From Acidobacteriota bacterium (lineage in GTDB: Bacteria > Acidobacteriota > Thermoanaerobaculia > UBA5066), in assembly GCA_016789625.1 (NCBI GenBank), contig JAEUQS010000841.1, forward strand, positions 1-16,136: a stretch of DNA of 16,136 nt, in the 5' to 3' direction. Of this stretch, positions 6,388 through 13,306 are shown piece after piece; position 1 is the stretch's first letter; each line of letters opens with the position of its first letter. The notes under the pieces were generated by a model. That model saw only the letters and a program-made list of their open reading frames with translations. It did no database searches and was not told the DNA's origin. The translations under genes were made by a program, and so were the position numbers.

Positions 6388-9123
6388 TTAGCCCTTCCCC
6401 CGGAGGGCCGCGAAGACATAGACGTCGCCCGCGAGGTACTTCTTCGCCACGGCGCGGAGATCCTCCGAAGAGAGGGCGTTGATCTTCTCGATGAGCCGGG
6501 GCGTGAAGTCCGCGGGGAGCGAGAGGAAGTGGTTCCGCACGCGTTCACCGGCGATGGCGCCCGTCGACTGCAGGCGGATGCGCGCCGCGCCGGCGAAGCT
6601 CGCCTTCGCGCGCGCCACGGCGCGATCCTCGATGCCGTCGCCCGTGAGCCGCCCGATCTCCTTCAGCAGCGCGGCCTTGGCGGCGTCTTCCTTGGAGACG
6701 TCGGTCGCGAGGTACGCGAGGAAGAAGCCCGTGAGCGAACGGATCGGGGCCTCCGTGCGCACGGTGTACGCGAGGGACTGCTTGCCGCGCAGCTCCTTGC
6801 CGAACGTGCCCGAGAGACCCGAGGTCACCTGCTGCAGGAGCCGCAGGGCCGGATAGTCGGGCTCGGAGACCGAGGCCGTCGGGAACGCGAGCACCATGGC
6901 CGTCTGCTTGCGCGTGCGGATCTCGGAGGTCTCGAGGCGCGCCGCGGGCGGAACGACGGCGGGCACGGCGCTCAGCGCGACCGTGCGCCGGGGCAGGCGA
7001 TCGAGGAAACCCTTCAGCGCCTCCTTCACCGCGGCCGCGTCGACGTCGCCGGCCACGACCACGAGCGCGCCGTCGGACACGGCCCGGCGGGCCCAGAACG
7101 CCTTCAGCTTCGCGGCGTCCAGGGCATCGAGCGTGCCCGGCAGACCCTCGTCGGGGAAGCCGTAGGGGTGGCCCGGGAAGAGACCGGCGTAGAGGAGCTG
7201 CAGCGGACGGTCCGTGCCGGAATCCAGCGCGCGCTTCTGCGCCGCGAGAAGGAGGCGCTTCTCCTCGGCCACGCCGTCTTCCGGAAACGCCGGGGTCTCG
7301 ACGAGCTCGGTGAGGAGCGCGATGCCGTCGCGCGCACGGGTCACGGGCAGGTCGAGGGCGAACCCGGCGTTCCGCTCCCCCACCACGGGCGCGAGATCCG
7401 CGCCCAGGAGTGCGACCGCGCGGTCCAGCTCCTCGGCCGAGCGCTTCGCGGTGCCGCGCCGAGCGGAACGCGCCGCGAGCGTCGCGATTCCTGCGTCGGC
7501 GCTCGACTCGTGGAGCCGTCCGCCCTCGAAATACACGCCGAGCGACATCATCGTGCGGCCCGGGCGCGGAATGACGAGGAGCGTCGCGCCGTTCGGCAGC
7601 TTCTCGACGAGCTCGGTGGCGCCCTTGCCCGCGGGCGGAAACGCAGCCTGGGGCGCTAGGACCGCGGAATCGGCCGCGGGCGCGGACTCAGGAGCCTTTG
7701 CGGCTTCGCGGGCCAGCGCGAGCACCTCTTCGCGCGTCGCGACCTTCGCGCCCTTGGGCTGGTAGTGATACACGGTGAGGTGTTCGGTGACGAGGTACTT
7801 TCGGGCCACTTCGCGCACGCGCTCGGGCGTCAGCGAGGCCAGCTCGAGCAGGCTCTCGCGAATGCGGTCGTAGCCGCCGCGCGCCTCGAAATGGCCGAGG
7901 TACTGGGCCTGGCTGAGCGACGTCTCGAGCCCGCGCAGGAGGTCGGCCTCGATCTGCGCGCGGGCGAGCGCCAGCTCCGTGGCCGTGGGCCCGAACGCCG
8001 CGAGCCGCGCCACCTCGGTGAGGACTCGCTTGTCCACCTCGGCCCGCCGCGCCTCCTCGAAGGACGCCTGCACTTCGAAGATGCCGATGTCGTCGTACGC
8101 GGAGTGGCCCGCCTCCACCTGACTCGCGCCCTGGGGCCCCACCACAGCGCGGAAGAGACGGGACGAGCGCCCGCCGCCGAGGATGGCCGCCACGACGCCC
8201 AGGGCGTCCTCGTCGGCATGGCCCACGCCCGGCGTCTGCCAGCCGTAGACCGACCAGCCGGCGCGAAGATCCGCCGAGGACGCGCCGAACCGCATTTCCG
8301 TCTGCGGCGGCTCGGCGGGCCCGCGCTTCTTGTCGACCGTTCCCTTGGGAATCGCGCCGAACGTCTTCGTCACGACGCGAAGGGCCTCCTCGTGCGTCAC
8401 GTCGCCGGCGATCACGACCACGAAGTTCGAAGGCCGGTAGAGCGTGTCGAAGAACGCCACGAGGTTGTCCCGCTTGATTCCGCGGAGCACCTCGTTGGAG
8501 CCGATGCGCCAGCGCTTCATGCGGTGCTTCGTGAAAGCCGTCGCGTACATGCGTTCCGTGGCCACGGCCGGCGGGTTGTCGTACTTGCGGTTCGACTCCT
8601 CGATGACGACCTCGGCTTCCTTCGCGAGCTCCTTCGGGTCGAACTCGGGCCGGGCGAGCGCGTCGGCGTGGAGAGCCGCGGCCCGCTCGAAGCCCTCCTT
8701 CGGGAGCGTGAAGTGGTAGGTCGTGGAGTCGTAGATCGTGCCGGCATTGTCCTGACCGCCCAGCGCGCCCAGCTCGTTGTCGAGCCCCTCGGGCGTTGGG
8801 TAGCCCTTCGAGCCCTTGAAGAACATGTGCTCGAAGAGATGGGCCATGCCGGCCACCTCGTCGGGCTCGTTGAAGTAGCCGGCCTTCACGTGCGTGAGGA
8901 TGGTGACGACACCGGTGCCCGGGGTCGACAGCGTCAACACGGTCGCTCCGTTCGGAAGCATCGTCTTCCTCACGTTCGAGAGCAGGGAATCGACGGCAGT
9001 CGTCCTCTGTTGCGTGGCTTTCGTCCCGGCGGTCTTTACAGACGACGAGAAAGCGCCCGGTGACAGTGCGAGAAGAGCGAGAGCCAGGGCCGTTCGGGAC
9101 TTTCGGGACGTTCGGCGCATCAT
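6388..9123 (-). CDS. M16-family zinc metallopeptidase, two-domain, exported
   Basis: This 911-residue protein has two M16 (pitrilysin/processing-peptidase) halves. Residues 1-28 are a signal peptide with a basic N-region (R3, R4, R7, K8, R10) and a hydrophobic core to about 20; no lipobox is present, so it is probably periplasmic. The first half carries the inverted zinc motif H95-L-F-E98-H99. The third zinc ligand fits E176 in E-A-E-V-V-I-E-E, 77 residues after H99, with conserved E169 seven residues before it, so this half should be active. The second half, after a Pro/Ala-rich linker near 560-600, lacks HxxEH and carries the R/Y pair in R-G-K-Q-S-L-A-Y that helps the active half in the family. 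The length equals that of fused bacterial members cutting peptides or small proteins. Translation could begin at ATG 9123 or the next codon, ATG 9120. No Shine-Dalgarno sequence is seen, but TACCCT lies 6 nt upstream of 9123. A longer frame upstream overlaps the GNAT gene and looks unreal. Confidence 0.93.
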   Translation of the reverse strand: MMRRTSRKSRTALALALLALSPGAFSSSVKTAGTKATQQRTTAVDSLLSNVRKTMLPNGATVLTLSTPGTGVVTILTHVKAGYFNEPDEVAGMAHLFEHMFFKGSKGYPTPEGLDNELGALGGQDNAGTIYDSTTYHFTLPKEGFERAAALHADALARPEFDPKELAKEAEVVIEESNRKYDNPPAVATERMYATAFTKHRMKRWRIGSNEVLRGIKRDNLVAFFDTLYRPSNFVVVIAGDVTHEEALRVVTKTFGAIPKGTVDKKRGPAEPPQTEMRFGASSADLRAGWSVYGWQTPGVGHADEDALGVVAAILGGGRSSRLFRAVVGPQGASQVEAGHSAYDDIGIFEVQASFEEARRAEVDKRVLTEVARLAAFGPTATELALARAQIEADLLRGLETSLSQAQYLGHFEARGGYDRIRESLLELASLTPERVREVARKYLVTEHLTVYHYQPKGAKVATREEVLALAREAAKAPESAPAADSAVLAPQAAFPPAGKGATELVEKLPNGATLLVIPRPGRTMMSLGVYFEGGRLHESSADAGIATLAARSARRGTAKRSAEELDRAVALLGADLAPVVGERNAGFALDLPVTRARDGIALLTELVETPAFPEDGVAEEKRLLLAAQKRALDSGTDRPLQLLYAGLFPGHPYGFPDEGLPGTLDALDAAKLKAFWARRAVSDGALVVVAGDVDAAAVKEALKGFLDRLPRRTVALSAVPAVVPPAARLETSEIRTRKQTAMVLAFPTASVSEPDYPALRLLQQVTSGLSGTFGKELRGKQSLAYTVRTEAPIRSLTGFFLAYLATDVSKEDAAKAALLKEIGRLTGDGIEDRAVARAKASFAGAARIRLQSTGAIAGERVRNHFLSLPADFTPRLIEKINALSSEDLRAVAKKYLAGDVYVFAALRGKG

Positions 9124-9129
9124 GAAGAG

Positions 9130-9135
9130 AGGGTA
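9130..9135 (-). promoter_or_regulatory. -10-like TACCCT before the M16 gene
   Basis: On the minus strand TACCCT ends 6 nt before ATG 9123, leaderless spacing. There is no Shine-Dalgarno sequence and no TTGACA-like -35; the -35 position falls in the hairpin at 9147-9165. Confidence 0.4.
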
Positions 9136-9146
9136 CGCGATCGGCC

Positions 9147-9165
9147 CGCCGGAGTTTCTCCGGCG
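9147..9165. repeat. Perfect 8-bp inverted repeat in the M16/GNAT divergent gap
   Basis: CGCCGGAG (9147-9154), TTT, CTCCGGCG (9158-9165) is a perfect inverted repeat filling the middle of a 59-bp divergent promoter gap. It sits where both -35 regions would lie, so a dimeric regulator binding here could control both genes. A DNA or RNA hairpin is the other reading; without a T-run it does not look like a terminator. Confidence 0.55.
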
Positions 9166-9167
9166 CG

Positions 9168-9173
9168 TATTCT
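9168..9173 (+). promoter_or_regulatory. -10-like TATTCT before the GNAT gene
   Basis: TATTCT ends 9 nt before ATG 9183, predicting a 5' end about 3 nt from the start codon. No Shine-Dalgarno sequence exists in this short segment. Confidence 0.45.
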
Positions 9174-9182
9174 TTCCGCGCC

Positions 9183-9719
9183 ATGAGCCCGGTGCTGATC
9201 CGGCCCTACGAGGCCACCGACATTCCCCTCCTCTTCGAGGCGGGTCGCGAGTCGCGGTCCACCATCGGACCCTGGCTGCCCTGGTGCCATGAGAACTACA
9301 GCGAGGGAGAGGCCCGCGCGTTCGTCGAGGCACAGATCGCGGCGTTCGCGAGCGGAGCCGAGTACACGTTCGCGATCACCTCCCCCGGGGGCCGCTTCCT
9401 GGGCTGCTGCGGGCTCAACCTGATCGACCGCACGAACCGCCGCGCGAACCTCGGCTACTGGGTTCGCGCGTCCGAGGTCTCGAGGGGCGTCGCCACCTCG
9501 GCCGTCCGGCTGCTGGGCGCCTGGGCGTTCGAGAACACCCCGCTCGGGCGGCTCGAGATCGTGGCCTCCACCGAGAACCTCGGAAGCCAGCGCGTCGCCG
9601 AGAAGGCGGGGGCCGTGCGCGAGGGCATCGCGCGGAGCCGGCTCCACCTCCACGGCCGCGCGCACGACGCGATCGTGTACTCGATCCTCCGCACGGACCC
9701 ACGTACAGTATCCGCGTGA
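9183..9719 (+). CDS. GNAT acetyltransferase, RimJ/RimL-type
   Basis: This 178-residue protein matches the RimJ/RimL/SpeG-type GNAT group in length and order. It has an opening strand L-I-R-P-Y with D13, a P-W-L-P-W segment (30-34), the central strand with G-C-C-G-L, and G-Y-W-V (91-94). The acetyl-CoA loop follows at S100-R-G-V-A-T105, and E131-N-L-G-S-Q-R-V-A-E-K-A-G then carries the conserved Asn and Ser. These enzymes acetylate protein N-termini or small amines; the substrate cannot be told. It is cytosolic, with no signal peptide. ATG 9183 lacks a Shine-Dalgarno sequence but follows TATTCT by 9 nt. Its TGA overlaps the GTG start of the GAF-kinase gene (GTGA, 4 bp), so the two are coupled in translation even though their functions look unrelated. 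Confidence 0.9.
   Translation: MSPVLIRPYEATDIPLLFEAGRESRSTIGPWLPWCHENYSEGEARAFVEAQIAAFASGAEYTFAITSPGGRFLGCCGLNLIDRTNRRANLGYWVRASEVSRGVATSAVRLLGAWAFENTPLGRLEIVASTENLGSQRVAEKAGAVREGIARSRLHLHGRAHDAIVYSILRTDPRTVSA
9704..9709 (+). promoter_or_regulatory. -10-like TACAGT inside the GNAT end, before the kinase start
   Basis: TACAGT lies within the last codons of the GNAT gene and ends 6 nt before GTG 9716. It could give the kinase gene a separate leaderless transcript in addition to coupling. No -35 match is visible. Confidence 0.35.
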
Positions 9720-12070
9720 CGGCCATCAGCCTGCCCACGCTCCTCGCGACCTCCCGGGAGATCGGGCGGCTCACGCAGGACGCGCGGGACCTCGCCGGGC
9801 CGGCCGAGAGCCTCCTCGAGACGATTCGCACGCGGCTCGGCTGCCGCGCCGTCGCGCTCTTCGACGCGCGGGGGCCCGGTGTCACGCGGCTCGCCGGAGA
9901 GACCGCCGCGCCGGTTTCGGCCGTCGAGACGAGCGCGGCCACGGGACGGCGGATGGGCGCCGAGGACGACACCTGGCTCGCCATTCCCGTGCGCGCGCTG
10001 GGGGCCGTTCCGTACGTGCTGGCCGTCTCGCGGGACGAGCCGTTCGGGGAGGAGTCCGCGGCCTTCGAGCTCGTGGCGAGCCGCATGGGCCTCTCCCTCG
10101 AGCGGACGCTCCTGCTGCTCGATCAGAAGGAGAGCCTCGAGCGGGCCGAACGGGATGCCAGCCGGCTGGCGCTGCTGAACCGCATCGCCGGAATCGCCGT
10201 CTCGGGCAAGGCCCTGCGCCCCATGCTGCAGGACGTCGTCGAGGCCCTGCGCGCGTCCTTCTCGTGGGAGTTCGTGGCCTGCGTCCTCGTGGACGAGGCC
10301 GCGGGCCGCTTCGTCTGCGAGGCCGTGACGAGCGACGTCGAGACGTCGGTGGTGCCGGGCTACGGACGCGAGCTGGGCTCCGGCATCGTGGGCACGGTCG
10401 CCAAGACGGGCGAGCCCTGGCTCCTCGACGACGTGCGGGAGGCCCCGAACTACATCGAGACGATGCCGGGGGCGCTCTCGGAGCTCTGCGTGCCGGTCGT
10501 CCACGAGGGCCACGTCGTCGCGATCCTCAACCTCGAGAGCCGCCGGCTCGCCGCGTTCCACGACCAGCTCCCGCTCCTCACCACCGTGGCCGAGCAGGTC
10601 GCGGGCGGCATCCACCTCGCGAAGACGAACCGCGACCTGGAAGAGCTGAACCGCCGCCTCCTCGAGGCCGAGGCCGAGATCTCGCGCCTCCTGGCCAGCT
10701 CACCCCACGCCTCGGAAGACCTGCCCTCCTGGTCGTCCTCGGTCGCCCGCGAGATCGCCCGCGTGGTGCGCGCGAAGGAGATCGACATCTGGCTCCTCGA
10801 AGACGGCGTGCCCGTGCGGCTCACGTCGGGCCGCACCGCCGCACCCACGGTGCAGGTCCTGAGGCGAGGGTCCGAGCCCCGCCGCACCGGGGAGGAGGAG
10901 CTCGTCGTGCCCATCGAGGGGCCGTCGGGCGATTCCTTCGGCGCGCTCGTGGTCTCGGGCGCTCCGGCCTCCCTCGCGGGCAGCGGTGAGCGCCTCCTCA
11001 CGGCCTTCGCGAAGCAGATCGGAGGCACCCTCGAGCTGCGCCGCACGCAGCAGCAGCTGGCCGTCGCGGAAGCGCGCCGGCAGGAGGCGCGCGAGGCCCT
11101 CCACCACCGCGGCATCGAGACGCTCAACGTGTGCCCGTCCTGCGGCGACTGCTACCCGCACACGGTCGACCTGTGCCCGAACGACGGCCGCCTGCTCGAC
11201 GGCTCCTGGCTCATTCCCCTGATCCTCGAAGAGCGCTACCGGCTGCTCCGGCGCATCGGGCAGGGGGGGATGGGCACGGTGTTCTCCGCCCGCGACGAGA
11301 AGCTGGACCGCGACGTCGCGCTCAAGTTCGTGCGGCCCGAGCTCCTCGGGAGCGCCGAGATGGCGACGCGCTTCGATCGCGAGGCCCGCGCCGTCGCGCG
11401 CATCCAGCATCCCTGTGTCGTGGCGCTCCACGACTCGGGCCGGCTGGAGGACGGCTCTCTGTATCTGGCCATGGAGCTCCTGCCCGGACGGACGCTCTCG
11501 TCGCTCATCGACAACCAGGGGCCGGGCACGCCGCGGCAGGTCGCGGCGTTCCTGAAGAGGGCGGCTGCGGGCCTCGAGGCGGCGCATGCCGCGGGGGTCG
11601 TGCATCGCGACGTGAAGCCCCAGAACTTCTTCGTGCAGCTCGAGGGCGACACCGTTTCGGGCGTGAAGCTCTTCGACTTCGGGCTCGCCCGCTCGTCCCG
11701 CGTGGACCGCGGGCTCACGCGGATGGGCATGCTGGTGGGCACGCCGGCGTTCATGTCCCCCGAGCAGGCGCGCGGGGAGGACGTCACGCCCGCGAGCGAC
11801 CTCTACTCGCTGGCGGTGGTGGCGTTCGAGGCGCTCACGGGCGAGCCCGTGGTGAAGAGCCGCGAGATCACGTGGACGCTCGCGGAGATCCTCAGCGAGC
11901 TGCCTCCGCGCCTGTCGACGCTGCTCCCGGTTTCACCCGAGGCCGATCGCGCCTTTGCCGCCGCGCTCGCGAAGGACGCGGCGAGCCGGCCCGCGAGCGT
12001 CTCGCTCTGGGTCGACTCGTTCGCCCGTGAGCTCGAGACTCTGCCGTCCACCGCGATCGGCTGGAGGTAG
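9716..12070 (+). CDS. Multi-GAF serine/threonine protein kinase with zinc ribbon
   Basis: This 784-residue protein appears soluble, as no membrane segment is seen. Three GAF-like sensor units come first: about 20-137 (divergent), 150-303 (best match, with G-S-G-I-V-G-T-V, E-P-W-L-L-D-D-V and A-I-L-N-L-E-S) and 330-440 (divergent). Helical linkers rich in Glu/Arg lie near 138-155 and 303-328. A four-Cys zinc ribbon follows (C473, C476, C479, C487; C-P-S-C-G-D-C and C-P-N-D-G), then a complete Hanks-type kinase (508-770). The kinase has a glycine loop G515-Q-G-G-M-G, lysine K537, a likely alphaC Glu at E556, H630-R-D-V-K-P-Q-N637, D654-F-G, and G-T-P-A-F-M-S-P-E-Q ending the activation segment. 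All catalytic residues are present, so it should phosphorylate Ser/Thr in response to a small ligand or redox/gas signal bound by GAF. GTG 9716 overlaps the GNAT stop by 4 bp. It ends only 5 bp from the convergent DNA-alkylation gene. Targets are unknown. Confidence 0.93.
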   Translation: MTAISLPTLLATSREIGRLTQDARDLAGPAESLLETIRTRLGCRAVALFDARGPGVTRLAGETAAPVSAVETSAATGRRMGAEDDTWLAIPVRALGAVPYVLAVSRDEPFGEESAAFELVASRMGLSLERTLLLLDQKESLERAERDASRLALLNRIAGIAVSGKALRPMLQDVVEALRASFSWEFVACVLVDEAAGRFVCEAVTSDVETSVVPGYGRELGSGIVGTVAKTGEPWLLDDVREAPNYIETMPGALSELCVPVVHEGHVVAILNLESRRLAAFHDQLPLLTTVAEQVAGGIHLAKTNRDLEELNRRLLEAEAEISRLLASSPHASEDLPSWSSSVAREIARVVRAKEIDIWLLEDGVPVRLTSGRTAAPTVQVLRRGSEPRRTGEEELVVPIEGPSGDSFGALVVSGAPASLAGSGERLLTAFAKQIGGTLELRRTQQQLAVAEARRQEAREALHHRGIETLNVCPSCGDCYPHTVDLCPNDGRLLDGSWLIPLILEERYRLLRRIGQGGMGTVFSARDEKLDRDVALKFVRPELLGSAEMATRFDREARAVARIQHPCVVALHDSGRLEDGSLYLAMELLPGRTLSSLIDNQGPGTPRQVAAFLKRAAAGLEAAHAAGVVHRDVKPQNFFVQLEGDTVSGVKLFDFGLARSSRVDRGLTRMGMLVGTPAFMSPEQARGEDVTPASDLYSLAVVAFEALTGEPVVKSREITWTLAEILSELPPRLSTLLPVSPEADRAFAAALAKDAASRPASVSLWVDSFARELETLPSTAIGWR

Positions 12071-12075
12071 GTCCC

Positions 12076-12807
12076 TCAGGCCTTCGTCCTGGCCGGAGCC
12101 TTCTTTTTCGCCGGTGCCTTCTTCTTCGGCGACGCCTTCTTCTTCGCCGACCGCTCCCACATCTTCGCCATGTAGGGAATCGCAGAGGGGGTCACGCAGT
12201 CCGTGTCGCCGTGATCGACCTCGACCTTGCCGATGGCCCTCGCCACGTCCTCCGCGGCTCCCCGCAGGGGTTCCATGCTGCCCCCGATCGCGATGAGCGC
12301 TCCGTTCATCGCGTGACGGGTGCGGTTGGGCGCGGCCTGGATCCCCTTGCGGATCCGTTCGAGGAGCTTGGCGGCCTCGGCCTCGCCGAGACGGCCCTGC
12401 GCGGCGAGCGCCCCGTAGAGCGTCCAGCCCGCGCTCGTGGGCCACTCGCCGGCCCGCTCGATCCACGCGGCCGCGATGGCGGGCGCTTCGGGCACCTTCG
12501 CGGCGAAGCTCGCGAGCGCCCCGATCGTCACGTGATCGCGCGCGCTTTCGAGCCAGCGGTCGAGGTCCTTCGCGGTGGTGCGGCCGGCGTCGGCGATCTC
12601 GAACGCCACGATGCGGGCCTCGTGAACTCCGGTCGCGAAGAGGTCCTTCGCGAGCTCGGGGTTCGTCCCCAGCGCTTTCACCAGGGTCTTGAGGTCGGCG
12701 TACGTGACGCCCAGCGGCTCGGCCGTCGCGCCGTGCCGCCGGTACACGCGGGCCACTGTGGAGGAGCCCCGCGCCTTCAGCCACTCGAGAGCTTCCTTCG
12801 CGTTCAT
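12076..12807 (-). CDS. DNA-alkylation-repair-family protein (AlkD-like HEAT fold) with basic tail
   Basis: This 243-residue all-helical protein fits the DNA alkylation repair (PF08713, HEAT-like) family. It has Y-R-R-H-G-A near 22-27, G-V-T-Y-A-D-L (33-39), H62-E-A-R, D81-L-D-R-W-L, R165-H-A-M-N-G-A-L-I-A-I-G and K194-V-E-V-D-H-G-D-T-D-C. AlkD enzymes excise bulky or cationic alkyl lesions using Trp and Asp in a W-D-x-x-D stretch. By my hand alignment this region reads D91-H-V-T-I-G96, so the Asp appears replaced and activity is doubtful. Residues 221-243 form a KKK(A/S)P-type tail with ten Lys, which probably binds DNA or RNA nonspecifically. ATG 12807 overlaps the stop of the thioesterase gene by 4 bp (ATGA). 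The stop is 5 bp from that of the convergent kinase gene. Confidence 0.85.
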   Translation of the reverse strand: MNAKEALEWLKARGSSTVARVYRRHGATAEPLGVTYADLKTLVKALGTNPELAKDLFATGVHEARIVAFEIADAGRTTAKDLDRWLESARDHVTIGALASFAAKVPEAPAIAAAWIERAGEWPTSAGWTLYGALAAQGRLGEAEAAKLLERIRKGIQAAPNRTRHAMNGALIAIGGSMEPLRGAAEDVARAIGKVEVDHGDTDCVTPSAIPYMAKMWERSAKKKASPKKKAPAKKKAPARTKA

Positions 12808-13253
12808 GCAATCCCCGCTTTGCGCGTGATGATCGTCGACAGCATCGTGGCGACGAGCGTACGCCCACCACCCTCCTCACCGAAGACATCCGCGCGACAG
12901 ACGGTGAGCGTCCGCCCGGGCCGCAGGACGCGGGCCTCGGCCACGTAGCGCGGCGCCCGCGCCGGCGCGAGGAGGTTGATCTTGAACTCCACCGCGAGGA
13001 CGTCGGTATCGGGAACCGCGAGCGTGAACGCCGCGTAGCCGCAGGCCGAGTCGGCGATGCTCGTGAGGGCTCCCGCGTGGAGGAAGCCGTTCTGCTGCGT
13101 GAACGCCGCGGCGTGAGCGAACGCGACGTCCACGGCTCCGGGCGCCACGCGGACGAGCTCGGCTCCGAGCGTCGACATCATCGGCTGCCGCGCGAAGCTC
13201 TCGCGCACGACGGCCTCGAAATCCGGGTTGCGGGCCGGGAAATTCGAATTCAT
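12804..13253 (-). CDS. PaaI-type hotdog-fold thioesterase
   Basis: This 149-residue protein has the PaaI/4-hydroxybenzoyl-CoA thioesterase layout: an N-terminal helix with P24-M-M-S-T-L-G, the strand A-V-D-V-A-F, and the central hotdog helix in N55-G-F-L-H59-A-G-A-L-T-S-I-A-D68, followed by strands ending I-I-T-R-K. H59 with D68 fits the catalytic His and acidic residue of the family, where the motif is often H-G-G. These enzymes hydrolyse acyl-CoA or aryl-CoA thioesters in the cytosol; the substrate is not shown. ATG 13253 is chosen because the fold starts there. A longer frame upstream would run back into the divergent PP2C gene and lacks family-like sequence. AAGG lies 9 nt upstream and TAAGGT 8 nt upstream. 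It leads a two-gene operon with the DNA-alkylation-family gene. Confidence 0.88.
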   Translation of the reverse strand: MNSNFPARNPDFEAVVRESFARQPMMSTLGAELVRVAPGAVDVAFAHAAAFTQQNGFLHAGALTSIADSACGYAAFTLAVPDTDVLAVEFKINLLAPARAPRYVAEARVLRPGRTLTVCRADVFGEEGGGRTLVATMLSTIITRKAGIA

Positions 13254-13261
13254 GGAGCGGG

Positions 13262-13267
13262 ACCTTA
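13262..13267 (-). promoter_or_regulatory. -10-like TAAGGT before the thioesterase gene
   Basis: On the minus strand TAAGGT ends 8 nt before ATG 13253. It also contains AAGG, which could act as a weak Shine-Dalgarno sequence, so the role is ambiguous. Confidence 0.35.
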
Positions 13268-13293
13268 CAGGAACCCCCGGCCCCTCTCGTACG

Positions 13294-13299
13294 TATCCT
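13294..13299 (+). promoter_or_regulatory. -10-like TATCCT before the PP2C gene
   Basis: TATCCT ends 7 nt before TTG 13307. No Shine-Dalgarno sequence precedes the TTG, so a leaderless message is the simplest explanation of this weak start. Confidence 0.45.
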
Positions 13300-13306
13300 T
13301 CAGCGC

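Noticed and set aside
9124..9333. Extending the M16 peptidase start to 9333
   Set aside because: The added 70 residues overlap the GNAT gene, look non-coding, and would bury the signal peptide that begins at 9123.
12095..12150. Short tandem repeats read as a possible repeat array
   Set aside because: They are the lysine codons of the KKK(A/S)P tail in the DNA-alkylation-family protein, explained by coding.
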